Below are positions 17,764 to 27,105 of a stretch of 64,000 nt of DNA, in pieces. Position numbers and translations under genes: made by a program. The notes below the pieces were generated by a model. The model had not been told where the DNA came from and did no database searches. It saw only the letters and a list, made by a program, of their open reading frames with translations. Every line of letters begins with the position of its first letter. Position 1 is the stretch's first letter. Source of the DNA: CAYPPG01 sp964412555 (GTDB taxonomy: Bacteria > Hinthialibacterota > Hinthialibacteria > Hinthialibacterales > Hinthialibacteraceae); NCBI GenBank assembly GCA_964412555.1, contig CAYPPG010000021.1:1-64000 (forward strand), in the 5' to 3' direction.

Positions 17764-18828
17764 ATGAAAGCCATTATCCCTTGCGCCGGTCGCGGAGAGC
17801 GACTCCGTCCGTTAACATTCACAAATTCGAAACCCTTGATTCCTATCGCCAATAAACCCTTGGTGATGTACGCCATCGACGCCATCAAAAAAGTCGGTAT
17901 CCATGAAATCGGTTTGGTCGTCGGTGAAAATTTAAAAGATATACAACGGATGCTTGGGAATGGAGAACAATTCGGTGTCAACCTCTCCTATATTTTGCAA
18001 GAAGATCCGAAGGGAATCGCTCACACGATCGCCATTTCCAGAAATTTTTTAGGAGATTCTCCTTTTCTGATGTACCTTGGTGACAATATTCTTCAACAGA
18101 GTCTTGATCCGTTGGTCAATCGGTTTCGGGAGAACAAAGCCAACGCTGTTCTCTTTTTAAAGCGAACGGATAAACCGGAATTGTACGGAATTGCCATTGT
18201 AGAAAATGAACAAGTGATACGCCTGTTGGAAAAACCAAGCGATCCCCCCTCAGATTTGGCGTGTATCGGCGTGTATGCCTTTGATGCAAAAATCCATTCA
18301 ATTATCGAAAATCTGAAACCATCTGCCCGCGGTGAATTGGAAATTACCGATGCCATTCAAGGATTGATCGACAGTGGAGCACGAGTTGAACATCATGTCA
18401 TTGAAGGTTGGTGGATGGACGCCGGAAATCCGGACGACATGATCGAAGCGAATCGCCTTGTCTTACAAGACTTAGAAACCGATATTCATGCGAATATCGG
18501 TTTCGAATCGGATTTACGCGGAAACATTAAAATCGGTAAAAATTCACGCATCGAACGGAGTACGATTCGTGGACCAGTCATCATCGGCGACGATTGTGTT
18601 ATTCGGGATTCATTTGTGGGCAGTTTCACTTCCATCGGCAACAAATCTGTTCTCGTCAATTGCGAAGTCGAATACAGCGTAGTCATGGAAGAATGTGAAA
18701 TTCGAAACGTGGAAGTTCGAATCGACAACAGTATTTTAGGAAGAAATGTGCACGTGAATCGAACAGAAAGACGGCCCAAGTCTTACAAACTTGTGCTATC
18801 TGATGATAGTATTGCTGAATTACGGTAA
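17764..18828 (+). CDS. long-form glucose-1-phosphate nucleotidyltransferase (RmlA-long type)
   Basis: 354 residues. The N-terminal nucleotidyltransferase domain (~1-235) has the signature AGRGERLRPLTFTNSKPLIP and the sugar-binding segment MYLGDNIL. A left-handed beta-helix tail follows (IKIGKNSRIERSTIRGPVIIG...). The layout matches the long glucose-1-phosphate thymidylyltransferases, which join NTP and glucose 1-phosphate. The ribosome binding site is CTGGAG. It is 32 bases after sucrose synthase, so probably in the same operon. It could supply NDP-glucose for sucrose synthesis or feed a dTDP-sugar pathway whose rmlD and epimerase-like genes lie at 57-58 kb. The nucleotide used is not certain. 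Confidence 0.85.
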   Translation: MKAIIPCAGRGERLRPLTFTNSKPLIPIANKPLVMYAIDAIKKVGIHEIGLVVGENLKDIQRMLGNGEQFGVNLSYILQEDPKGIAHTIAISRNFLGDSPFLMYLGDNILQQSLDPLVNRFRENKANAVLFLKRTDKPELYGIAIVENEQVIRLLEKPSDPPSDLACIGVYAFDAKIHSIIENLKPSARGELEITDAIQGLIDSGARVEHHVIEGWWMDAGNPDDMIEANRLVLQDLETDIHANIGFESDLRGNIKIGKNSRIERSTIRGPVIIGDDCVIRDSFVGSFTSIGNKSVLVNCEVEYSVVMEECEIRNVEVRIDNSILGRNVHVNRTERRPKSYKLVLSDDSIAELR

Positions 18829-18874
18829 GAAAAAATCAATCCTCCTGAGTGCAAACAAGAGAAGGTGATCGATC

Positions 18875-19411
18875 TTATTTATTTCTCCGTTCCATGCTGA
18901 CCATCCGATGCCGCCGTCTACTTTCCGCAAGTTTATCTTTTTCACTGACCTCTAAGCCTACAACTTGCTTCTGTTCCGTTTCTGTTGGCAAAGGCTTTTC
19001 ACTGAAATAATCAACGATTTCGGAATAACGAATTTCGGATTCTACCAGCTTTTTCGCCGTCGAACGCAACTTACTACAGAGAAGTTTTAAAACCACTTCC
19101 GCAATATCCGGGTAACGGCGAATAATCATTTTCATTCGATGTTTGTTCAATTCGATTACGCGCGAATCCTCAATCGCCACCACGCTTGCAGAACGCGGCA
19201 TTTCATCGAGAATCGCCATTTCACCGACAATATCCACCGGCCGGATTTCCCCGAGAACCACCTTCTTCTGATTCATTTCACGGATCACTTGAAATCGGCC
19301 TTCCAAAACCAAAAAAGCGCAATTTCCCACCTCCCCTTCCCGAATGAGAACCGTGCCTTTCTTGACATCGATTGCATCTTGGCTGGAAATCTGAATACTG
19401 TTTTCGAACAT
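18875..19411 (-). CDS. cyclic nucleotide-binding domain protein
   Basis: 178 residues. Residues ~15-125 form a cNMP-binding (CAP_ED) beta-roll: GTVLIREGEVGNCAFLVLEG, then VDIVGEMAILDEMPRSASV, which contains the phosphate-binding cassette with conserved Gly-Glu and Arg-Ser-Ala. A basic C-terminal tail without a recognisable helix-turn-helix follows, so this is not an ordinary CRP-type transcription factor. It may be a stand-alone sensor acting on a partner. It lies after jag on the same strand but 280 bases away. Confidence 0.82.
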   Translation of the reverse strand: MFENSIQISSQDAIDVKKGTVLIREGEVGNCAFLVLEGRFQVIREMNQKKVVLGEIRPVDIVGEMAILDEMPRSASVVAIEDSRVIELNKHRMKMIIRRYPDIAEVVLKLLCSKLRSTAKKLVESEIRYSEIVDYFSEKPLPTETEQKQVVGLEVSEKDKLAESRRRHRMVSMERRNK

Positions 19412-19692
19412 AAGTGGAATCCGATTCTATAACAAGAAAAGTTCGTTCTTTCCTTTCATCATACAACATTCTGGCGCCATAGAAAAGAATTTCTACGCAG
19501 TCGTTACCAACTGGCCGTGAGATCTTTGATAGAAGTTATCATTTATAGGATATTCACGTTTCTTGTTCTATCCCGCTGATGGAAAAGATCATAAAGAAGG
19601 TTCTTCGGTTATCTCGAAAATGATTTTTCTAGATGACAGTTTAATATCACCAACAGAGGGAAGGAAAAGAATAAATCAGCGAAGAATGTGAT

Positions 19693-20445
19693 TTAACGTG
19701 ACGGAGAATTTTGATAACGGTCTTCGCGTGGTTTCCGGCCGCCGCTGTAATTTCTTCCCGAACCTTTCCCTCGCCCCTTTCCACCGGAACCTCCACCTCG
19801 GCGCGGGGATCGTCTTCGTGAGGAGCTTTGCCGGTCTGCCAAGGCTATGACGACACGTTTTCGTGCCCCATCCCCGATGCTAAACGTCGTGATCCCGGAA
19901 TTTTCTTTTAATGTCAAATGGATGATTCTTCGTTCCGGCGCGGTTAAAGGTTCCGTTTTGATATCCCTTTTTGTTCGCTTCACTTGATCCGCCAAGCGTG
20001 CCGCCAACTCACGAAGATCGTCTTCCCGCCGGTTACGATAGTTATCGATATCGATTACGACTTTCCGCCATTCTTCTTTATCTTCGTTGAGAAAACGTGC
20101 TAACAAATACTGAAGGGCATCCAAAGTTTGCCCACGATGTCCAATCAGGGGAGAGGCCTCTTCACCAAGAGTGACGATCAAGGAAGGGCCTGATTCCTGA
20201 ATATCCATTTCCGTTTCAATTTTCATATGGGAAAGAATATTTCTCAAAAACACGATTGCTCGAATTCGATCGTCTTCCCGTAATTTGGCGCGAACTTGTG
20301 CCAGGCGTTTCCCGATTCCCAAAAAACCTTTTTTCCCCATCTCAAGGGGATCAATTTCCACTTCTTCGCGTTCTGCTGTCAGTTGTTGAAGAGCGGCTTG
20401 TACCGCTTCTTCCATTGTCTTTCCGGTACCGATCGCTTCTTTCAT
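19693..20445 (-). CDS. jag: Jag/KhpB RNA-binding protein
   Basis: The start at 20445 has GAGG upstream and begins directly with the Jag-N domain (MKEAIGTGKTMEEAVQAALQQL); a TTG start 17 codons earlier is less likely. 250 residues. Domains: Jag-N (~1-55, with GKKGFLGIGKRLAQV), KH (~65-140, with LIGHRGQTLDALQYL and the residues of the GxxG loop region), R3H (~145-205). A glycine/arginine-rich tail (GGGSGGKGRGKGSGRNY) ends the protein, as in RNA-binding tails. Jag proteins bind RNA and affect cell envelope growth and division. It is downstream of yidC, the conserved order. Confidence 0.93.
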   Translation of the reverse strand: MKEAIGTGKTMEEAVQAALQQLTAEREEVEIDPLEMGKKGFLGIGKRLAQVRAKLREDDRIRAIVFLRNILSHMKIETEMDIQESGPSLIVTLGEEASPLIGHRGQTLDALQYLLARFLNEDKEEWRKVVIDIDNYRNRREDDLRELAARLADQVKRTKRDIKTEPLTAPERRIIHLTLKENSGITTFSIGDGARKRVVIALADRQSSSRRRSPRRGGGSGGKGRGKGSGRNYSGGRKPREDRYQNSPSR

Positions 20446-20579
20446 CTCGTTACACCTCAATATCAGATGGTATTGGCGGCCACCGTCTTTCTTCAATCGA
20501 TCTATGTCTATCTTCTTCCTTCAAACAGTCATTCGTAATTCAAGAGGATTAAAAATCGTTGCATCTCAATCTTAAACCG

Positions 20580-22472
20580 CTACTTTTTTTTACTTACAAC
20601 CGGGGACGGTTCCGCACTGAATTTTTCCATAATCAATCGTTGAACTAAATCAATAAAAATACTGATGACAAAATATAAGATTACCCCCGATGCGATTCGC
20701 CAAAAGAAAAAGACAAACATCAGGGGAAATATTTTCATCATGGTCGCGTTGGGTCCTTCGATCTTTTGCATACTCGTACTTGCCAACATCAAGACGGCAT
20801 AGGCGAGTGGCAAAATATTGACCGTAAAAATAAATCCCGCTATCGGGATATAAAATGCACTGTCCGGTACGGAAAGATCATGAATCCAGCCGAAAAACGG
20901 AGCACCGCGCAGTTCCAACGCCATCCCGAACGTGGCATATAACGCAATAAAGATCGGAATTGTCGGCAGCATAGTCAAGCACCCGCCAAGGGGATTTACT
21001 TTATGTTTGCGAAAGAGCTCCATTTGCTCTTTTTGCATTTTTTGTGGGTCGTCTTTGTATTTTTCTTTCAATGCATTGATTTGCGGCTGGAGAGCCTGCA
21101 TCTTTTTCATGGAAGCCATTTGCTTTTGGTACAGTGGCAACATGAAAATCTTGATCAATAAGGTAAGCAGAATAATAGCCACACCATAATTAGGGACAAT
21201 TTTGTATACCCCTTGCAAAAGATAAAGCATCAAGCGCGTGATCGGTCCCACAAAACTGCGCAGAAAGATTTGGCGCGCATTTGTTAATTTCGCATCCGCC
21301 TTTCTCAGCCAATCATCTTCCATCGGACCGACAAACAATTTGAATTTATCTGTATGCGTGGCACCGGGAATGATCTTTTGCATCGGAATTCGAACTCCGG
21401 CAAGCGGTTTCCTGACATAGTCAGCTTCACCGCTCGGGCTGGAAATTCCCTTGAATGCAAAATTGGTCGGGGTTAAAGGAACAACAGCTGCGAGAAAGTA
21501 TTTTTGACCTACACCTGCCCAATCCACTTTTTTTTCGGTTACCGGAAGGATCGGCATATTATAATCGGGCATCAGTTCGAATTGATTTTTTTGTAATTCG
21601 CTCAACAAGCTATCTGTCGGTTGAATGGAAACGCTGCCATCCAGTTCTGTATAAGCATTGTTGACAGCATCGGAACGCATGGATGGAAAGCCAAATCCGC
21701 CGAACCATGCGACATCGTAATAATTTTCTTCTTCAAAGGTGAGAGCACGATCGGTTTCATTGATGATCCGAACCTGCATATCGATATGATAGCTGTCCGG
21801 GTAAAAACGAAACACCTTCTCCAACTTGATTCCGTTGCCGGTAAAGGAAAATGTCAGTTCGGTTGCTTTTGTAATATTCAGCGAGTCATGTTCACATTGA
21901 TACAAGATGATCTCATCCGAATAATTCTTTCCCCATTTAAAAATCAATCCTGCTTTACGATTCGGAAAAGTCGGGTCGATGGCATTGATCGGCTGAAATT
22001 CCTGGTCCTGGTGCTCCTTATAAAAACTTAACTCCAATTGCGCTAATTGTCGCTCATAAGGACTCCCCGTTTTTTGGACCAATTGAAGATAACGAGGATC
22101 TTTATAAAGTTTATCATATTCCAACAATTTCCAGGAAATCGGTATAGCACCGCGTGTCGAGAACTCAATCTGATACAAATCGCTTTCAACAAGAACGGCT
22201 CCCGTCTTTTGTCCTTCTTCCGCTGTGGCTAGCCAGCTCCAATCTCCTTCTTCCGGTTTCGGACTCTGTTCTTTCTCTTCTTTTGGGACGTCAACAAATG
22301 AATCGACATCCGGCACTTTTTTTTGAGGAGTAGGGGTTACTTCCTGAACTGTGGAGGTCCTTCGCTGCGGTTTACTTTTTTGGGGCATGTTTTTGTTGTT
22401 GTACCAGCTGAACAGGATAATGATCAGCATAGACAACGCGAAACATATAGCCAAACGTTTTTCCGTTTCCAT
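20580..22472 (-). CDS. yidC: membrane protein insertase YidC
   Basis: 630 residues, the long Gram-negative form. An N-terminal membrane anchor (LAICFALSMLIIILFSWYN) is followed by a proline/lysine-rich linker and a large periplasmic beta-sandwich domain (~75-385). The C-terminal insertase core (~395-610) has the usual segments, e.g. YGVAIILLTLLIKIFMLPLY and the cytoplasmic hairpin MKKMQALQPQINALKEKYKDD. YidC inserts proteins into the inner membrane with or without SecYEG. It sits between yidD and jag, the canonical gene order. Its length and periplasmic domain support an outer-membrane-bearing organism. Confidence 0.97.
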   Translation of the reverse strand: METEKRLAICFALSMLIIILFSWYNNKNMPQKSKPQRRTSTVQEVTPTPQKKVPDVDSFVDVPKEEKEQSPKPEEGDWSWLATAEEGQKTGAVLVESDLYQIEFSTRGAIPISWKLLEYDKLYKDPRYLQLVQKTGSPYERQLAQLELSFYKEHQDQEFQPINAIDPTFPNRKAGLIFKWGKNYSDEIILYQCEHDSLNITKATELTFSFTGNGIKLEKVFRFYPDSYHIDMQVRIINETDRALTFEEENYYDVAWFGGFGFPSMRSDAVNNAYTELDGSVSIQPTDSLLSELQKNQFELMPDYNMPILPVTEKKVDWAGVGQKYFLAAVVPLTPTNFAFKGISSPSGEADYVRKPLAGVRIPMQKIIPGATHTDKFKLFVGPMEDDWLRKADAKLTNARQIFLRSFVGPITRLMLYLLQGVYKIVPNYGVAIILLTLLIKIFMLPLYQKQMASMKKMQALQPQINALKEKYKDDPQKMQKEQMELFRKHKVNPLGGCLTMLPTIPIFIALYATFGMALELRGAPFFGWIHDLSVPDSAFYIPIAGFIFTVNILPLAYAVLMLASTSMQKIEGPNATMMKIFPLMFVFFFWRIASGVILYFVISIFIDLVQRLIMEKFSAEPSPVVSKKK

Positions 22473-22515
22473 TTATTCAATCCGGTAATTTCAACAAAAA
22501 ATATGGAAAATGAAC

Positions 22516-22773
22516 TCACTTTTTGCCAGGCCGCGGCGGCAAATCAATCCCACCGGGGTGAAAAGGATGGCACTTCGAGAGACGTTTTATTGACAAATAG
22601 GTGCCTTTCAGCACTCCGAAAGAAGTAATGACTTCAATCGCATATGTGGAACAGGATGGATGAAAACGACACACAGTGCCGAGAAGGGGTGATATCCACT
22701 GTTTATACAGTTTCAAGATACCCACAAGCAATTGTGTCGGTAGTCCGAGTATATGCCGTTTTACCGTTTCCAC
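22516..22773 (-). CDS. yidD: membrane protein insertion efficiency factor YidD
   Basis: 85 residues. It has the family core LYKQWISPLLGTVCRFHPSCSTYAIEVI and the tail KCHPFHPGGIDLPP. YidD is a small membrane-associated protein that assists YidC-dependent insertion. It lies between rnpA (33-base gap) and yidC (43-base gap) on the same strand, the canonical order. Confidence 0.96.
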   Translation of the reverse strand: METVKRHILGLPTQLLVGILKLYKQWISPLLGTVCRFHPSCSTYAIEVITSFGVLKGTYLSIKRLSKCHPFHPGGIDLPPRPGKK

Positions 22774-22806
22774 GTCTCAAACTCAGTTGGATTGTTATCG
22801 GCGCAT

Positions 22807-23196
22807 TCAATTCGCGTTCGAGTTCGATGAATAATCTTTTTTTCTTTCTCTGCCGGCCAATACATTCTTTTGTTGCAACAAAGTTATCATTTCATGATTC
22901 ATCTCATCATATGTTGCATTCTTGATATCCGGTTTGGCTCGAACAACAACATCTACCGTCTTTAAAAAATGACTCTTCAGGCGCCGAAAAATCTCTCGCA
23001 ACCGCCTTTTCACTCGGTTTCGCAATACGGCCTTTCCTATTTTTCGATTGACGACCATTGCAAAGCGAGAAATGGATTCTTCATTCCCCTTTACATGAAT
23101 CACACAATACTTTCCGCTCACTCCCTGCTCACGAAGAATTCTTCGAATGTCTTCTCTCCTGCGCAAACGTTCAGTTTTAGAAAAACGCTCATTCAA
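22807..23196 (-). CDS. rnpA: ribonuclease P protein component
   Basis: 129 residues. The core RFAMVVNRKIGKAVLRNRVKRRLREIFR carries the family RNR motif that contacts RNase P RNA. The protein subunit helps the catalytic RNA remove 5' leaders from pre-tRNAs. It is 112 bases downstream of rpmH and upstream of yidD. The RNase P RNA itself is not seen in the window. Confidence 0.96.
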   Translation of the reverse strand: MNERFSKTERLRRREDIRRILREQGVSGKYCVIHVKGNEESISRFAMVVNRKIGKAVLRNRVKRRLREIFRRLKSHFLKTVDVVVRAKPDIKNATYDEMNHEMITLLQQKNVLAGRERKKDYSSNSNAN

Positions 23197-23308
23197 CAGC
23201 TTTCTTCGCTTTTAACCGATATTTACAATTACATTTTTTCTAACTCAAACAAAACGAGCGTATTATGAACTTACTCTCTCTTTACCAATCTACTTGCACG
23301 CTCAACAC

Positions 23309-23461
23309 TTATTTGTGTTTAAGATCAGAAACAGTCAAGCGTTGACGCCCTTTTTGACGCCGGCGACGTAACACTTCTCTACCACCACGGGTTTTCATCC
23401 TACCACGGAAGCCATGGGAACGTATGCGTTTGATTTTGCTGGGTTGATATGTTCTTTTCAT
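23309..23461 (-). CDS. rpmH: 50S ribosomal protein L34
   Basis: A 50-residue protein: MKRTYQPSKIKRIRSHGFRG, then RMKTRGGREVLRRRRQKGR, followed by a seven-residue extension ending LKHK. This is unmistakably bacterial L34, slightly longer than the common 44-46 residues. It is the first gene of the rpmH-rnpA-yidD-yidC-jag block. In many bacteria dnaA lies divergently upstream; here the upstream gene is an unrelated secreted protein and no DnaA-box cluster is present. Confidence 0.97.
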   Translation of the reverse strand: MKRTYQPSKIKRIRSHGFRGRMKTRGGREVLRRRRQKGRQRLTVSDLKHK

Positions 23462-23756
23462 GATTTTTAATTGTATCGATTAATTTAAAGGATTCAGTGT
23501 AATTAGGATACTTTCCCATTGCACACAGTCAAGTACCTAAATCATCTCCAGAAAGCACTCTGGCAAAAACACTTTCTGAATTTTCAAACAAATCCACTTT
23601 TTCCATCGATCATCATTGTCTATTTTATAGAGTTGGTATACAGTAATGACCTGCCAGTTAAAAAAGTTCATTTTGGGTCATGATTCTGTTTCAAATTGAG
23701 TATAATTATTGCATGTCTTATCCATATCTTTTCAAGCAAAGGACATTTAAAAGACC

Positions 23757-24473
23757 ATGAATATTCAAAACGTATTTGTAACAGCCATTCTTGCTATCCT
23801 TCTTTCGTCACTTTTTTGCAGCGCTCAAGAAACAATCGATTATGTAAATTATGCGCGCTATGATAATCCCCCCAATGCCTCATATTTTATAGGCCATACT
23901 CAAGAGAGAGAAATGTATGTTTCACAAATTGTTTACACAAAGGATTTTTCCTATCACGATATATCCACATTGAAAGTAGAGACGTTGAAAGGTGAAACAA
24001 CACCTGATACAAGTTCCAATACGATGTTTGTCACTTATGATGACGAACATTTCATTGTAATTGGAATTATCTTTGTTCACGATACGTTTGGCGAAGTCGA
24101 TTTAAAATTGGATGAACCGGCAACACATCCAAGATCGATCGTCATCGGCGATACAATTACAAAAACCGGCTCAGCGAAAGTACAATTGGGGCCAATCCCG
24201 GCCATTCTCGACGTTTCTCTGACGGTGAATATTATTGGTTTCGAAACTGTTGAAGTCCCCCTTGGACGATTTGAAAACGCGATAAAAGCCGATATCAAAA
24301 CCGCTGTACTTCTCGCCGGCGTCGAACTCGGTGCTTCAAATACAACCGAATGGTTTCATCCTCTTGCCGGCTTGATCAAGCAGTTCGATAAGGAATCAAG
24401 CAACACTATCGAATTGTCAGCGATCGATCCACCGATTGAAATTACAGACGTGACCAGATGGGAAATCTATTGA
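23757..24473 (+). CDS. secreted protein of unknown function with WEIY tail
   Basis: 238 residues with a signal peptide (hydrophobic stretch to ~residue 23, ending FCSAQ). The rest is a beta-rich domain. The segment LGRFENAIKADIKTAV and a later TTEWFHPLAGLIKQF resemble the ends of DUF3108-like or YceI-like lipocalin-type periplasmic proteins, but I do not assign a family. The last residues are ITDVTRWEIY, close to the tails of the products of 12117-13160 and 45520-53574. TATAAT at 23701-23706 may be a -10 element. No operon partner is evident. Confidence 0.65.
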   Translation: MNIQNVFVTAILAILLSSLFCSAQETIDYVNYARYDNPPNASYFIGHTQEREMYVSQIVYTKDFSYHDISTLKVETLKGETTPDTSSNTMFVTYDDEHFIVIGIIFVHDTFGEVDLKLDEPATHPRSIVIGDTITKTGSAKVQLGPIPAILDVSLTVNIIGFETVEVPLGRFENAIKADIKTAVLLAGVELGASNTTEWFHPLAGLIKQFDKESSNTIELSAIDPPIEITDVTRWEIY

Positions 24474-24602
24474 TTCCTTCTTTGAATTATGGCTTCCAAT
24501 TCTCCTATCCTTCTTTAAAAAAAACAATTATCCTATTATCGTCATTGGAGTGAATCGAAGCAAAAAGAATTCTTATTTATCAATACTGTTTCCTTTATTG
24601 AG

Positions 24603-26729
24603 ATGTTCTTTTGCGCACTTTACTTTCTTAAAAACGTGGAATGTCAACATGGAATGACTCACAGAAACAGAAGATACTATCGACACACAACCCCTTTTCA
24701 CCGCATTCATTTGCTGAACCGGTTTTTTATTCTTATTCTTCTATTCTTAGCTATAAACGAAAAAAGGTTCGCCATCTGCGAAGATCTTGCAAAAGACGCT
24801 CCGCCATTAACCTTGATGAGCCTTGAAGAATTGATGAACATTGAAATTACATCCGTCAGCAAAAAACCTCAAGCTTTATCAGATGCCGCGGCCGCGATTT
24901 TTGTAATCACCCAAGAGGATATTCGCCGATCCGGAATCTCAAACATTCCTGAAGCACTCCGAATGGTTCCCGGCTTGCAAGTCGCGCGTATTGATTCCAA
25001 CAAATGGGCTGTTTCCTCTCGAGGATTCAATGATTTCTTTGCGAATAAATTACTTGTGCTCATCGATGGCCGTAGCGTGTATACCCCTCTGTTTTCCGGC
25101 GTTTTTTGGGATGTTCAGGACGTACTATTGGAAGACGTCGATCGGATTGAAGTCATTCGTGGTCCGGGAGCTGCGTTGTGGGGAGCGAACGCTGTCAATG
25201 GAGTGATCAATATCATCACAAAAAACGCAAAAGAGACACAAGGCGGTTTATTGACTAGCACCTATGGAAAAGAAGAAAAAGGAATAGGAGGCATGCGATA
25301 TGGTGGAAATATAGGTGAAGACAGTTACTACAGAATTTACGGAAAATATTTCAATCGTGATGCGTACGTTGATGAAAAGGGGGATACGACAGCGGATGAT
25401 TGGCATGCAAGCCGTGGTGGATTTCGAATCGATTCCACTCTTTCGGATCAAGATACATTGACAGTGCAAAGCGATATCTATGAAGGGAAATCCGGATTGA
25501 CATTTCTTTCTCCATCCGTTGAAAAACCCTATTCACAATATATCGATACGGATGAACAGGTTTCCGGCGCCCACATCCTCAGCCGTTGGAAGAAAATATT
25601 TTCGGAGAGTTCCGATCTTGCTCTTCAACTTTACTATGATTGGAATCAACGAGAATCACTCATGTTTCATGAAAATCGACATACATTCGACATCGATTTC
25701 CAACATCATTACCAACTTGGTTCACGGCAAGATTTTTTATGGGGACTCGGATATCGATTCAGTGGAGATGACATTGAAAACTCGTTTATGTATTCCTTTG
25801 ATCCATCGAATAGAGACGATCATCTTTTCAATGGCTTTATTCAAGATGAAATATCGCTCATCGATGAACAGCTCAAATTGACTCTCGGCTCAAAATTCGA
25901 ACAGAACGATTACTCCGGATTCGAAATCCAACCGAATGCACGTTTGTCATGGACTCCTCATGCAAACCACACGTTTTGGGCTTCGATCTCACGGGCGGTT
26001 CGCACTCCCTCCCGAGGAGATTATCACTTGCAAGCCAACTTTGAATTTCCCATAGACGATCCCAGAAATCCCTTTCCTTTGCCAATCATCGTCAATGCGG
26101 AAGGGAACACCGATTTTGTCTCCGAAACACTACTCGCATATGAACTGGGATATCGAGTGCTCATACATGAAAATCTTTCTCTCGACACGGCTCTCTTTTA
26201 CAACGATTACGATCATCTTCGCACGGGAGAGCTCGTTGCTCCCATTCAAGCTCATCCTTGGATACCTGGACATCTTTTTGTATCCCTTTACGGCGATAAC
26301 AAAATGGAAGGGGAAACCTACGGATTTGAAGTCGCAGCAGACTATCGTTTTACAAATTGGTGGACTTTGCACACTACATATAGTTTTCTTCAAATGCAGC
26401 TCCACCCCGATCAATCTAGCAATGATTTGCTCTTGGAAGCCGCTGAAGGGGAAAGCCCTCACCATCAATTTTCACTTCGCTCTTCAATGGATTTAACCAA
26501 AACAGTGGAGCTCGACAGTTGGTTTCGTTTTGTCGACAACCTCCCTTCTTTCGACATACAGAGCTACTTTTCTTTCGACGTACGCTTGGGGTGGCATCCG
26601 AAAGACAATCTTGAATTGAGTATAGGTGCACAACATCTTTTTCAGAATCGTCACCCGGAATTTCGTATCCGATCCGGGATTACGGAAATCGAAAGAAATG
26701 TATATGCAAAAATAACTTGGAAGTTTTAA
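24603..26729 (+). CDS. TonB-dependent outer membrane receptor
   Basis: Up to 708 residues. The signal segment lies at ~35-58, so the ATG at 24654 may be the true start; neither start has a clear ribosome binding site. LMSLEELMNIEITSVSKKPQ is the typical entry of this receptor class. The plug domain (~75-190) contains VFVITQEDIRRSGI-like, GFNDFFANKLLVLIDGRSVYTP and IRGPGAALWGANAVNGVINI motifs. The C-terminal ~500 residues form the 22-strand barrel and end in KITWKF, with terminal Phe as expected for BamA recognition. It imports an unknown ligand using TonB energy. It is followed by two decayed copies, then by YfiR-like and histidine kinase genes, a grouping seen in other genomes. Confidence 0.9.
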   Translation: MFFCALYFLKNVECQHGMTHRNRRYYRHTTPFHRIHLLNRFFILILLFLAINEKRFAICEDLAKDAPPLTLMSLEELMNIEITSVSKKPQALSDAAAAIFVITQEDIRRSGISNIPEALRMVPGLQVARIDSNKWAVSSRGFNDFFANKLLVLIDGRSVYTPLFSGVFWDVQDVLLEDVDRIEVIRGPGAALWGANAVNGVINIITKNAKETQGGLLTSTYGKEEKGIGGMRYGGNIGEDSYYRIYGKYFNRDAYVDEKGDTTADDWHASRGGFRIDSTLSDQDTLTVQSDIYEGKSGLTFLSPSVEKPYSQYIDTDEQVSGAHILSRWKKIFSESSDLALQLYYDWNQRESLMFHENRHTFDIDFQHHYQLGSRQDFLWGLGYRFSGDDIENSFMYSFDPSNRDDHLFNGFIQDEISLIDEQLKLTLGSKFEQNDYSGFEIQPNARLSWTPHANHTFWASISRAVRTPSRGDYHLQANFEFPIDDPRNPFPLPIIVNAEGNTDFVSETLLAYELGYRVLIHENLSLDTALFYNDYDHLRTGELVAPIQAHPWIPGHLFVSLYGDNKMEGETYGFEVAADYRFTNWWTLHTTYSFLQMQLHPDQSSNDLLLEAAEGESPHHQFSLRSSMDLTKTVELDSWFRFVDNLPSFDIQSYFSFDVRLGWHPKDNLELSIGAQHLFQNRHPEFRIRSGITEIERNVYAKITWKF

Positions 26730-26814
26730 ATCGGTTTCATTTCATTCTATAATCTGTTATCGTTATGCGCATGATTTACAGCGATCATTGAAAATCGAAT
26801 CGAATAAGATCATG

Positions 26815-27105
26815 GGTTGGCCATCTCTTGACGGCAGAACCACAACAAAATTGGGAATACATATCCGATCCTCCTCCGGGACATTTCAACATTCCCTTAT
26901 TGGCATTCAACAACTTGAGGGGGGAATCATACGGATTGGAGGTGGCAGTCGATTGCCGTTTACAGGATTGGTGGACGCTTCATCTTGCACATACTTTCTT
27001 CCGTCTTCATTTGCATCGTATTCATGATAGCCAAGATATCATTTTCGAAAAATTTGAAACGAGGAGTCCTCATCATCAAATATCACTTCGATCAAAAATA
27101 GACAT
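26815..27105 (+). pseudogene. fragment of a TonB-dependent receptor barrel (copy B)
   Basis: In one frame this encodes LLTAEP...LRGESYGLEVAVDCRLQDW, then HHQISLRSKID. It aligns with a C-terminal barrel segment of both the intact receptor (GETYGFEVAADYRF...HHQFSLRSSMD) and copy C (GETYGFELAADCRLKDW...HQVSLRSSFN). Only about 95 residues remain. There is no plug, no start codon and no native C-terminus. The frame breaks near 27105 where the sequence switches to copy C. It is the remnant of a tandem duplicate. Confidence 0.82.

Noticed and set aside
23462..23756. Region upstream of rpmH as origin
   Set aside because: No DnaA box cluster and no dnaA; only weak single matches.
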